From Theocolax elegans (lineage: Eukaryota > Arthropoda > Insecta > Hymenoptera > Cerocephalidae): a stretch of 64,000 nucleotides of DNA. The stretch lies in NCBI GenBank assembly GCA_026168455.1, contig CM047426.1:25479058-25543057 (forward strand), given 5' to 3'. The notes under the pieces were generated by a model. It saw only the letters and a list, made by a program, of their open reading frames with translations, was not told the DNA's origin and did no database searches. The position numbers and the translations under genes were made by a program. Shown here piece after piece: positions 25,901 to 35,449 of this stretch (positions are counted from its first letter, which is position 1; each line of letters begins with the position of its first letter).

Positions 25901-26205
25901 ATGACGACAACGACAACTTTAACGACGACGACAACGACGACAACGACAACGTTGACGATGACGAAAACAACATAAACGACGACGTTGACGATGACGAAAA
26001 CAACACGACGTTGACGACGACGACGACAACGAGGACGTCAACGACGTTGACGACGACGACGACAACGATAACGACAACGTTAACGATGACGTTGACGACG
26101 ACGACGACGACAATGATGATGTAAACGTTGACGACGACGATGATGACGTTGGCGACGATGACGACGACGACGTTAACGAAGACGTTAACGATGACGCTTA
26201 TCTAT
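17578..26205. repeat. Giant GAC/AAC/GTT triplet array (about 8.6 kb)
   Basis: Almost the whole stretch is a string of the triplets GAC, AAC, GTT, with fewer GAT, GAA, AAT and GTC. CpG occurs roughly every 3 bases and the palindromes GTTAAC and GACGTC recur. Higher-order copies exist: a block with GAGATCGTTGACGACGAAG starts at 22501, 22965 and 25045, and ACGCTGAAGACGTCGACGAC recurs 414 bp apart (24051, 24465). Because the repeat is triplet-based, forward frames read Asp/Asn/Val or Thr/Leu and reverse frames read Val/Asn or Ser/Leu. Two frames per strand therefore stay open for hundreds of codons. Phase slips and an absence of flanking exons argue against a gene. Two interruptions of other sequence: 18731-19460 (duplicated flank) and about 20284-20345. 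Confidence 0.95.
18730..19692. repeat. Segmental duplication, copy 2 (inside the triplet array)
   Basis: Same flank and array start as 16834-17803, offset 1,896 bp at the left end. Copy 2 diverges after GACGACGTTGACGACG at about 19692. The unit therefore includes unique DNA plus array start, placed directly after the first 1.15 kb of array. Confidence 0.92.
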
Positions 26206-26364
26206 GCTATTTACTTCGTATTTTTAAATAATCAGCATTTAACATAACACTAAATGAATAATACTTGCAAATAGTTATGTTTTTTCTTTAGATTATTTCT
26301 TATACATTTTTTTAGAATGTACACCCTTCATGGTTGTGATAAAATCGACAATAACGATATTAAA

Positions 26365-26553
26365 GGGTTAAAATAACTCGTAATCTAGAGGTCCCAGGTT
26401 CGATTCCCGGCCCCTGCCGATTGATACAAGCACCACTGGCGAATGTATTTTCAACAAGTGCTTTCTTCACCAAGACATCGTATGACCTCCGTCGCTGATT
26501 ATCACCGGTTTGGAAGCATAAAAAGAGCGATGTTAAATTAATAAAAAAAAAAT
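26365..26553 (+). mobile_element. tRNA-derived SINE
   Basis: ACTCGTAATCTAGAGGTCCC, then a B box AGGTTCGATTCCCGG, then the SINE body: GATTGATACAAGCACCACT, GACCTCCGTCGCTGATTA and GGAAGCATAAAAAGAG, and an A-rich tail. The CTCGTAA segment sits where an anticodon loop would be. The A-box region is eroded, and the copy is probably dead. Copies also at 9481-9606 (+) and 40307-40497 (-). Confidence 0.82.
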
Positions 26554-26615
26554 AATAAATAAAGGGTTAAACCCAGATTGTAATGAAATTAACAACCAAT
26601 TTGATTTTAAAAGTT

Positions 26616-26659
26616 GTACGACGTTTCGTCTACCAGGTTTTCCAGACTTCTTCAAGTAC
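26616..26659 (-). ncRNA. Hammerhead-ribozyme-like fold in PLE 3' region
   Basis: On the minus strand: helix I strand GTAC (26659-26656), TTGAAGA (26655-26649), one extra A, stem GTCT/AGAC with a 12-nt loop (26647-26628), GAAA, ACGT then C (26620), and helix I strand GTAC (26619-26616). Compared with 5796-5838, both helix I strands differ (GCAC/GTGC there, GTAC/GTAC here) yet pairing is kept. The first core C is U here, which would weaken or kill activity. Confidence 0.6.
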
Positions 26660-26943
26660 TAATTTATTGAACAAAAAAATATAAATAAATATACAAAAAC
26701 TTTTTAAATAACAACAATTTACAAAAAACACTATGTATAACAAAACAATCTTTACCAAATAAATGTCAAATAGTTAGCAGTGATCTTCCATTACTCGTAT
26801 ATGAGTAAAGTCAAGTGAAATTGCAAACATTGTTATTGCTATATATAATGTGTACAAAAGATTGACATATGTATAAGATTCGCAGAAGTACAAGGATGTG
26901 CTCGGTCTAACGATTTTACAAGTTCTAAGAATAATTTTCAACG

Positions 26944-27469
26944 TTACAAGATGTTGTAAATTCTACTTAACATAACAGTATCTTCTTTCTTATTAATAGT
27001 ATTTTTAGTACTTTTAATATGATGCATTTCAGAAATCAAACGTTTTTTATAGCAGTTTTCAATATCTAAAACTTTAACATTTTCAAAATTGAATTCATGA
27101 TTTTTATTCTTCTTGTGTAAACTCACAACAGACTCCGAGATTACGTGACTTGCTATGTTCAGAAATGCGTTCTCTAAGTGCTCTCTTTGTTTCGCTCACA
27201 TATGATACAGAACAATTTTTACAATTAAATTTATAAACTGCACCACATATCCATTTTTTAAATTTATCTTTTCCTAATTGTATGATGCTACTGAGTTTGT
27301 TGCTTATAATTGGTAATGTAGATATATCAAATTTTTTTAACATGTATGAGCATTTTTTAAAAAGATTTGGATAAAAGGGTAGAGATAAAACTAAAAAAGG
27401 TGCTTTTTTATTGTCTTTACAGTTAAAAGAAAATTTTATTTTTCTAAGTCTTTCAAATAGCCTAGTCAT
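26944..27469 (-). pseudogene. PLE GIY-YIG endonuclease, frameshifted C-terminal fragment
   Basis: Linker Cys cluster CGAVYKFNCKNC precedes the nuclease motif VSYVSETKRALRERISEH. The usual motif is Y-V-G-E-T, and here Gly is replaced by Ser, whereas the second copy at 27479-27706 keeps Gly. The catalytic-type Arg region (ALRERISEH) is present. One frame ends after HSKSRN near 27140 and the C-terminus continues in another (SLHKKNKNHEFNFENV, then a 'NCYKKRLISEMHHIKS' stretch to 26944). A small indel next to HSKSRN explains the shift relative to copy 2. In intact PLEs this nuclease nicks target DNA. This copy cannot encode a full enzyme. Confidence 0.82.
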
Positions 27470-27700
27470 AAAATTTATTTGAATAGTTGTTCAGGTTTAA
27501 AATACGTTTTAATAAATTTATATTATGATTGTGGAAGTCAGTGTGAGACAGTAAATTGTTCTGTATCATATGTCGGCGAAACAAAGAGAGCACTTAGAGA
27601 ACGCATTTCTGAACATAGTAAGTCACGTAATACGGAGTCTGTTGTGAGTTTACACAAGAAAAATAAAAATCATGAATACAATTTTAAAAATGTTAAAGTT
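27070..27700. repeat. Inverted pair of PLE nuclease fragments
   Basis: 27070-27218 and 27553-27700 are near-identical reverse complements (about 149 bp each), separated by about 334 bp. They are the same GIY-YIG region in opposite orientation. Confidence 0.88.
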
Positions 27701-27706
27701 TTTCGT
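27479..27706 (+). pseudogene. PLE GIY-YIG fragment, second copy
   Basis: Encodes NCSVSYVGETKRALRERISE with the intact Y-V-G-E-T motif, followed by SVVSLHKKNKNHEYNF. It stops matching PLE at about 27700-27706, where TTTTCGTCGACGTG and a T-run begin. Truncated at both ends. The 5' side (27479-27550) does not match the other copy. Confidence 0.8.
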
Positions 27707-27897
27707 CGACGTGATTTTTTTTTTCAAGCAGGAGGTGACGCATTTTTGCTGTGATAAGTGTATGTGTGTGAAAGTTATCTCCGCGTGCTAAAATTTAATC
27801 AATCAGCATGACAAATGTAAACTGATCTAGTGATACGTAGATATACCGCATCGGTTTTCGTGCACTAGTGTACATACCATCTAAAGTTTACACAGCT

Positions 27898-28290
27898 CGA
27901 CTGGACGTTTAACGCGGCCGGAATAACGCAAGACTAAGTTTAGCCATTTATCAGTTGCGTAACCCGCTCGTAATTCAGCCATACATACGGACGCGGGAAG
28001 AGCTCCTCAAAAGGCTCAGTGTGTCTTCAGAAGAAAAGATATGCCAGCTGCTCGAGCATCAGGTACTCGGCAACCGAAAGCCGACTTAGTATCTCCGCCA
28101 CTTACGTGATCTCGCGGGCGGAACACTTACCGACAATTTATTAAAAACGTTGTAGATTAGCCGATTACCGATGACCATTCAGGCTATTTTAGCGACGTAA
28201 CAAGATGCGGCGCTAAATAAGATCGCCGAGTTAGTAGATTCGATCATGGAGTCGTTTCGTGGCTCCTTTTCTCCGGCGGCATTTATATCC
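27898..28290 (+). pseudogene. gag: gag capsid-region fragment
   Basis: One frame reads RKTKFSHLSVA near 27930-27960. Another, from 28000, reads EELLKRLSVSSEEK, QLLEHQVLGNRKPT and YLRHLRDLAGGTL, and ends ALNKIAELVDSI. These match the capsid C-terminal pattern of insect Ty3/mdg4 gag (Q.LL..E.LGDRKPS..LR.M..LAG). At least three in-frame stops (after RKPT, after LLKTL and in the ILAT...QDA stretch) and one frame change disable it. Confidence 0.8.
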
Positions 28291-28411
28291 CTGTCTCCTG
28301 CCCTGCATGCGATCCAGCAGACCATTGCGGCAACGATCCCGAAACAGCAAATACCCCGCGGCCGTAAACGGTTCAACGATATTTACTTATGGAACAATGG
28401 CATTATCGTTG

Positions 28412-29482
28412 AATTTCGGTTTACGTCGTGCATTCGCGTGGAAGTTCGTAATCGCGGACGTGGAAAAACTAATTATCAGCGCTAATTTTTTGCGCACTTC
28501 GGACTTCTCGTTGATCTAAAAGGTGGCCAGCTGATCGACCGGTAGACGAACATTGATAGCGAGGTCAAGTTTGTTCCAGTACAGTGCCGTGTGTGAAAAT
28601 AGTAACCGGTACTTCGAGCTATCACATACTGTTAGCTAAATACCCGGATATTACGCGCCCCGACGGTCGCGTCCCAGAAGTGCGTCACAATATGCAGCAC
28701 TTTATCCACACAACTCCCGTTCAACCGGTGGCTAACAAATCGCCACGCCTCGCACCGAATTGGCTACAGACAGCGCGAAAAGACTTCGACGCAATGCAGC
28801 AACTCCCCAAACACGACGGACAATGGCAACCATGCGGCGATTACCACGCATTTAACGCCCGAACGATTCCCGATCGCTACCCGGTACAACATATTCGCGA
28901 TTTCGCACAATCTTTCCAAGGGAAGAGCATATTTTTAAAAATCGATTTTGTTTGTGCCTATAACCAAGTTCCGGTCGCGGAAGAGGACATGTCGAAAACC
29001 GTGATCATGAGCCCGTTCGGCTTATTCGAATTTCCTTACATAAGTTTTGGACTTCGAAATGCCGCACAGACGTTTCAAAGCTTTATCGATGAAGTTCTCC
29101 GCGATTTAAGCTTCTGCTACGCGTACATCGACGATATCCTCGTGGCATCCGCGAACGAGGAGGAATATTCTCGACATTTAGAAATCGTATTCGAACGACT
29201 GCAACAATACGGTGTTTTGTGGTTAACCCGGGGAAATGTGCATTTGGTCAAAAGGAAATACCTTTTCTCGGTCATATCGTGTGCAGTGAGGGCATACGCC
29301 CTACGCCCGAGAAAGTGGACGCAATCGCGAACTTGGCTAGACCAACGACCGCGAAGACATTGCGTCAATTCCTTGGCATGATAAACTTCTATCGTGACTG
29401 CCTACCGAATGCTGCGCGGAATCAAACGTCGTTGAACGGTTTATTGCACGGCAAACTCAAAAGCAATGACGCTATTATATAG
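28412..29482 (+). pseudogene. pol: pol: protease tail and reverse transcriptase
   Basis: 28412-28519 reads NFGLRRAFAWKFVIADV then IISANFL, the protease-RT junction typical of this group. After a frame change, RT runs from about 28619: CGDYHAFNARTIPDRYPV (fingers), FLKIDFVCAYNQVPV with the first catalytic Asp, and YIDDILVAS with the catalytic Asp pair at about 29124-29150. At about 29213 the frame shifts and continues NPGKCAFGQKEIPFLGH, then TLRQFLGMINFYRD, the RT thumb. It ends at a TAG (29480-29482) where relatives have Trp. Catalytic residues are kept but the frame is broken. Confidence 0.9.
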
Positions 29483-30965
29483 AACGAAGAAACCGCGCAA
29501 GCTTTTGAAAGAACGAAAGCCAACCTGGCACAGGCCACATTACTCGCGCACCCCCAGATAAACGCCCATCTAGCTCTGATGTGCGATACCGCCGGTTTCA
29601 CCGTAGGTGCCGTGCTGCAACAAAAAATCAAAGATCGCTGGGAACTGCTGGGTTTCTTTTCGAAAAAACTCAGTCCCACGCAAACTTGTTACAGTGCGTT
29701 CGATTGTGAGTTGCTTGCTATTTACCAAGCGATCAAGCACTTTCGTCATATGGTCGAAACTCGCGACTTAACGATTCTTTCGCGAGTCGACGCTGTCGAC
29801 CGACCGCTTGATTACAACGAACTTGCGTTATCACAACGAGAGGTGAAAGAGCTCCACGACGTACTGTCATCAAACTCATCGCTACAGCTGAAGCATATCC
29901 AGCTTCCAGGAGCTGAAGCTCAAATTTTCTGCGAGGTATCGACCAGCAACGCACGGCCATCCATAACACAGCCATTCCGCAAGCTCGCCTTCGAAGCGGT
30001 GCATAATCTCGCGCACCCAGAGTTTAAGGCGACCGTCAAACTGGTAACGCAGCTGTTTATTTGACCATCGATAAAAGCCGATTGCAAGGCATGGACGCAG
30101 ACTTGCATCCAGTGCCAGCAATCAAAAACTAGCAGGCACGTGACTTCACCAATTGGTACCTTCGCGTCTCCATCAGCGCGATTCGAACACGTATACATCG
30201 ACATCGTCATTCTGCCACCATCGGAAGCTCAACGCAACTGCTTAACGTGCGTCAACCAATACACACGTTGGCCAGAAGCCTTTCCTATGAAGAATCAGGA
30301 AGCAAAGACCTGGCTCGCGTCTTTTAGGAAGTTTAGGTCTGTCGGTTCGGCACACCCCTCAGAGTCACGACGGACCAAGGCCGACATCTCGAGTCACACT
30401 TATTCCAATCGCTTAGTCGATTAACAGGTACGACTCATCTACGCACCACCTCGTACGACCCACAATCGAATAGTATGCTCGAACGTTTTCATCAACAATC
30501 AAAAGCTGCGATACGGTGCCATCAAAATTATCAATGGACGCGAGTTTTGCCGACCATACTCCTCGGAATTCGCGCGGCGTGGAAGGAAGACCTAAAAGCT
30601 ACATCAGCAGACCTTGTGTACGGCGAGCCGCTACGCTTACCGGGAGAATTCCTCGCCGCTAGTTCGAAGCCCAACGACAGCTCTGCGCTCTTCATCAAGG
30701 AATTGTGCCAACATCTGAAGAACCTTTGACCGGCCGACGTCACACGCCACGGTATGCCTAAAATTTTCTTTTTTAAGGACCTGGCTACCGCTGAGTACGT
30801 TCTAGTTCGGGACGACGCAGCTATAGGCACGCTCGAAATGCCATACGATGGGCAATTTCGAGTCATCAGCCGAGAGAAGAAAATGTTTCTTATCGACATT
30901 CATGGTAACTCCATCGGCCGCCTCAAGCCGGCATATAACTTATCAGAGGACATCGCGGATGGAAC
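29483..30965 (+). pseudogene. pol: pol: RNase H and integrase
   Basis: RNase H: HLALMCDTAGFTVGAVLQQ with the first Asp, and FSKKLSPTQTCYSAFDCELL with the Glu. The segment normally holding TDHKPL is degenerate. A TGA at 30062 replaces a Trp expected before PSIKADC. Integrase: zinc-binding CIQCQQSK, core HVYIDIVILPPSEA with the first Asp and CVNQYTRWPEAFP. A frame change near 30340 is followed by VTTDQGRHLESHLF with the second Asp, then SNSMLERFHQQSK with the Glu. The C-terminal part 30754-30965 reads MPYDGQFRVISREKKMFLID then RLKPAYNLSED. The DD35E triad is traceable but split over frames. Confidence 0.9.
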
Positions 30966-31262
30966 ATATCAAACCGTGAATTCATCGACATTTCATGCAT
31001 GAGAAAAATGAGATAAGCCGCCTTCAAGTGAAAACAGGAACAACGAACCTACGTCACCGACCCGAAGAAGAGTCCGCTTTGCAGAAAGATATCAAGCAGA
31101 TTTTAATTAAGCCATATGATGTATTATACACGCACCAATGTACCTCATTTTACCATTAATATCAATTGTATTCTTAACGCATTTGCATGTACTATATAAT
31201 ATTGTAAAAACTAAAGAAAAATACGACAAATTATCGTGACTTGATCATTGGCAGGGGGGTAC

Positions 31263-31680
31263 TGTGGCGGCTTAGCCACACATGCATAGACGGGGACAAA
31301 AAACATTCCCGCAAAATCTTTCACCTTTCCCTTTCAACCTTTTTTCCTTACATCCCCAAAACAATAAAATAATTATGAACAGACGGAACACAGACACACC
31401 AGAGGTTTCCCGAGACGAGCGACACACGCATTTTTATAACCTTTACCTGACACCTTTCCTTAACCCACGCATTTCTTGGACGTAGGGCAGGAGAGTGGGG
31501 TTACGCCGACGACACCGACGTTTCAAAGGAGTTTCAGGGAGTTCGGCCCTTGACACGGACGAGAGAGGTTACGCGCCCGATGCAGACGAGAGTCGATCGA
31601 CTCTCACGACCATCTAATAAATAAACAAGTTTCGTTTAACACAGTAGTATATTTTTTTACACGCGCACCCCAAACCTCCA
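31263..31680 (+). mobile_element. 3' LTR of the Ty3/mdg4 element
   Basis: Starts TGTGGCGGCTTAGCCACACA right after the polypurine tract GGCAGGGGGGTAC. Contains AATAAATAAAC near 31617 as a possible polyadenylation signal. The right end is uncertain without a 5' partner: the last GC-bearing block ends near 31686 (CCTCCAAAGAACA). No second copy of this LTR was found in the window. Confidence 0.7.
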
Positions 31681-31689
31681 AAGAACAAT

Positions 31690-32916
31690 CAAGATATATT
31701 ATAAAAATTTCGAACCCGCTACTGAAAAGTGTCGTCTACTTCCTTAGTTTTGAGAACATAACCTGAAAGAAGAAAATTAAAAAAAATCACAGAAAAGTAT
31801 CTATTTTTACATATTAAAATATTAATTAAAATATAATTAATAACATAAAATTTTCAATTTAACTACACGGAGAAAAAAAATCGAAAAATCGATATAACAA
31901 TTGTAGTATAAATATTTTGAATACTCATGGCATCGATAAACATTAGGTTAGTATCTATAAAAGCGATGTTGGTATCAATTTTCTGTGTGCTTGACATCGA
32001 TATATTCAATACCTGAGGTAGAATTCGATGCTTGGAACCGATTTTTCGAATCCAAGATTTGAAATATGAGTGATATTGTTAGAAGCAAAATAAGAAGCAC
32101 TTGGAATTTATAATTTTGATATTTGCACATATTTATTTTAAAAATATCAGCAATACAAATAATTTATTGTTTCAATAAAATTTAATTTAAACTTTTTAAA
32201 ATAATTTAAAAGTAAAATAGAAGGTGTTGTAGAGTTTTTATTTCATTTTTTTTTAATCGGAAAATAATAATTTCAACATTTACTAACAATATCTTCGTAG
32301 GAAATCTGGGAAATTTCATTTAGAATCAGAAGTTTTTTATAATTTTATAACGATTGAAGGATGATGAGAGGAAATTAAAGGTAGGGTTATACTTGCACAT
32401 TTTTTTTCAAATTCAACGAATTCTTAATGAAACAATCCGATTGCAAAACTGTCAAAAATCGCGATGTTTATACATGCCTTATACTTCGCCAAAAGTTCTA
32501 AAATTGTACCATATAATATATCTATTGCAAATATTTTTAAAATGTTTTAAGAAAGTAAGCACCGTAATATTTACAAAAATGATAAAGGAGTATGTCCATA
32601 TGTATGGGAACGTCCGGGAATGTGCAAATTATGTGCCATCGTGTACTTTGAATCGTAATATTCAATTATAAAAATAAAGAAAGTTTGGGTAAATGTAAGG
32701 GAAACTCACAATTAACCGTTGATGTTTCATTTTTAACATTGAAAGTATATCTGTATATACAAATTTATAATATACATAGATATACTACTAATGTTTTTTA
32801 TGGGCATTCTCCTTTAGCATTGCAGAAACTACATGCAGTAAACAGATAGGTTTATGATTAGATAAATTTCAGAAACCATTTTTTCAAATTAAATCTTAAT
32901 TAATATTATCACGTTA
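31690..32916. other. AT-rich, no gene seen
   Basis: A 105-codon frame at 32354-32671 has no recognisable motif. No other feature can be supported. Confidence 0.5.
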
Positions 32917-33274
32917 TTAAACTACAATTTTATTGACATTTATGTACAATTCTAATGCTGTTTTACTTGAAACAATGCTTTTTATGCTTTTTATGTCGTA
33001 CATGCACTTATGCATAAAAGACCAAATGTGACTAAAACAAATCGAATATTCAATGCGAAATGCAAAAAATATTTTAAAGCATAAATCTACAGCTTTTAGT
33101 GGAGACTCACAGTGATAGATCATTGTTGCAACAACAACACAAGATGTTTTAATACTTGACAGAGATCCACCTATGATGACGTATGGTTGCAAATTTTTAA
33201 TATTTTTTTCTTTATAAAAATTTAAACGTTCTTCGGTATATTCAGCTATAATATATTCGGAATTTTCACTTTTC
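32917..33274 (-). pseudogene. Exon-like conserved fragment, unidentified insect protein
   Basis: Minus strand: a splice-acceptor-like TTTTGGTTGCAG immediately precedes an open frame of about 119 codons that ends in TAA at 32917. It contains LQPYVIIGGSLSSIKTS, KAVDLCFKIFFAF and FSHIWSFMHKCMYDIKS. From memory this resembles a poorly characterised, multi-copy insect protein family with patterns like 'QPY(I/V)..G.L..I..S...', 'KA(V/L)D.CFK.F..L' and 'VWQF.Q...Y.I'. I cannot name it. No upstream exon was found, and the same region may be a retroposed or dead copy. The acceptor and frame are visible; family membership is inference. Confidence 0.42.
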
Positions 33275-33424
33275 TGCAACCAAAATTTAATTGAAATTTA
33301 ACGTTGCCACTTTAATCACCTCATACGATGAGTGTTTGAAAAAAGACCAAGATAAAAATCAAAATAAAAATTTCAAATTAAAGTATAAATTTAAATATAG
33401 CGGAAAAAGAAAAAAAAATTTTAT

Positions 33425-33483
33425 GTATTTCGCCCTGAGTATGCTGGTGGGCTCATCAGTAGAATGTAGACTGGTGTTAATAC
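33425..33483 (-). ncRNA. Hammerhead-like motif (weak candidate)
   Basis: Minus strand reads CTGATGA (33459-33453), stem GCCC/GGGC closing a 13-nt loop, then GAAA with trailing TAC. Upstream, GTAT then T (33483-33479) could pair with ATAC as helix III, with cleavage after U. Core boxes and stem II are exact. Helix I between the cleavage site and CUGAUGA is poor (about 2 bp), and an alternative CAGT/ACTG pairing competes. Confidence 0.3.
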
Positions 33484-33529
33484 GGTCCGCCTTACTGAGT
33501 GGTGAGGAATAATCTTTAGCTTGTAGAGA

Positions 33530-34658
33530 TCAATAAATTCATTTATAATATAACTAATAATGTAAACAAGCCATAATATCTCAAATTTATTTGAAAAAAT
33601 TCACATTTTAAAACAAAGCTTTTTAACAAATTGACTAAATAAATTTTTATTAGTGACTGTGATCAATTGACTGAGTGTCAGTTGTCAATCACAATTATAA
33701 ATCATTGCAATTTAAAATTTCAGAATTTCCTGATGATTGTAAACTATTCCGTACAGCCCCTCTTTTGACTACTGTGCCCAGTCAATCACACGGATCCTTA
33801 CCATGTGCTGTGGCGTAATAGTGTCACTCAGCATCAATTCCAAAATCTAACTTGTGAAAAGACAAATTTATAATATTTTTACAATTTTTATATTGTTGCC
33901 TAGCTTCGAATAGTAAATTTTATTTACAACTGAAAATTGAGTTTTAAATAAGTTATTATATACTTATGCAAAGCGTAAACGAACACATCCTAAACCGTGA
34001 AGGCGTAATTTTTAGCGAAATCAACAATGATTTGAAATTCGTCCTTATTCAAATTTTATTTTAAATTACGGGAGAACATGACTTGTTGTTGAGCGATATA
34101 CACGTGAGGCAATGATTCTAACATTTTCTGAATAAAATAACTAATAAACTCATTTACAGGCTTGAAATGATATTCAGTGGATTTGTTTTAACAATTTTAT
34201 TGATTAAAATTTGTATTTTCGAAAGGTGTGAATTTCAATTAAGGCAAGTTCAAAATATTAATATCAATAATAAAAGTTAAAGAAACATGAATTTCAGCAA
34301 TTACTCACGCTCATCCATACTCTAACTTTGTCGATGTTCCTCGTTGCCTCCAATGCTGATTCTTCCGGTCGAGTTTTATGTTTAATCTCTTTCCTGATGC
34401 TCTTCAACAGTCATTTAATATTTTCAATTCCCTAAGGCGTCCCTAAGAATGGTTCCAGCGAGCGTCTTCGATGCTACCGAAGCGTCGCACTGGTGTCTTG
34501 GTCAACCAGTTCAATTGACCAGTTAATTGACTCGATATTAACTTAGGTTGACCTCAGTTCTCAACGGTCGAAGCCGTTCTGCCTTTAGGGATTAAATGAT
34601 CGCGTATCTTGCCTCGTCAACTCATAGGCGTAGGCATAACCCTTTTCTAATATCAAGT
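33530..34658. other. AT-rich, no gene seen
   Basis: A patch at 34310-34680 is more GC-rich (TCCGGTCGAG, GCGTCTTCGATGC) but without coding or repeat identity, except for the start of the duplicated block at 34659. Confidence 0.5.
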
Positions 34659-34706
34659 TGATCGGCGACGCAGCGGTTTCTAACGAAGTTCGGGGAGTAA
34701 AGAACC

Positions 34707-35449
34707 AACATTATAAAAAGTTATTATAAATTAAACTTATGTTGAGAGAAATATGGGGAAAGTTGTTGAAAGTGTGGCACAAGTGTAGGTTACATTTACC
34801 TACACTTTATAAAATTTCTTAGACGTACATTTTAATATTTAAAGTTTCTGGTAAAAAAAACGAATTAATATTTATTTAATATCATCTATTTATACCTGAA
34901 AAAAATTCATACATATGTTTTGCAAAAAGATCCAATGTCCAAGGTGAATTTCTTCAAGTCGTCGCATCACGACATTCCAAGTCGACGTTGAGGGTTAGAC
35001 TGACGCATCGACGTTTAGTAAAATTTCTTAGTAACCGATAAACAAGAAGTCATTTGTTCATGGTGGTCAAGCAAATTTACAAAAATTCCTTAGCAACCAA
35101 CAAACAAATGACTTCTGTTATCGGTTACTAAGAAATTTGCTGAACGTCGATGTGTCTGTCAGTCTAACCCTCAACGTCGACTTGGAATGTCGTGATGCGA
35201 CGACTTGAAGAAATTCACCTTGGACGTTGGATGTTTTGCAAAACATATGTATGAATTTTTTCAGGTATAAATAAGGTGATATTAAATAAATATTAATTCG
35301 TTTTTTTACAAGAAACTTTAAATTATTAAAATGTCTAAAGAAATTTTATAAAGTGTAGGTAAATGTAACCTACACTTGTGCCACACTTCAACAACTTTCC
35401 CCATATTTCTCTCAACATAAGTTTAATTTATAATAACTTTTATAATGTT
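34707..35449. mobile_element. Long palindromic (foldback) element, about 743 bp
   Basis: Arms begin AACATTATAAAAAGTTATTA and end with the mirror TATAATGTT. Both carry GTGTGGCACAAGTGTAGGTT, ATACATATGTTTTGCAAAA, CAAGTCGTCGCATCACGACA and GACGTTGAGGGTTAGACTGA, or their reverse complements. The centre is near 35080 (CATGGTGGTCAAGC). Arms are about 365 bp and over 95 percent alike by eye. Non-coding. Confidence 0.9.

Larger units (their letters stand above)
26590..27469 (-). mobile_element. Penelope-like element, 3' half
   Basis: Minus-strand order is C-terminal coding part with GIY-YIG endonuclease (27469-26944), then the 3' untranslated/terminal repeat with a hammerhead-like fold (26659-26616). 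This matches PLE architecture, in which the reverse transcriptase is followed by a GIY-YIG domain. The reverse transcriptase itself is missing: at 27470-27478 the element meets an inverted second fragment. Confidence 0.8.
27898..31680 (+). mobile_element. Ty3/mdg4 (Gypsy) LTR retroelement, degenerate, lacking 5' LTR
   Basis: Order gag, protease tail, reverse transcriptase, RNase H, integrase, polypurine tract (GCAGGGGGG at 31251-31259) and 3' LTR from 31263. This is the pol order of Ty3/mdg4 elements, with integrase after RNase H. No env-like frame was seen. The start of gag and any 5' LTR are absent; 27707-27897 holds unclassified sequence after the PLE fragment. Multiple stops and frameshifts make it non-autonomous. 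Codon use is less A/T-biased than the surroundings. Confidence 0.92.

Noticed and set aside
17566..26113. Long reading frames of poly-Thr, poly-Val, poly-Ser and Asp/Asn/Val on both strands
   Set aside because: They are the direct result of a triplet repeat without in-frame stops. They overlap each other on both strands, have no normal N- or C-terminal sequence, and break at phase slips.
32354..32671. 105-codon plus-strand frame
   Set aside because: Cys/Ile/Leu/Lys-rich, no motif, no splice or promoter context; probably chance in A/T-rich DNA.
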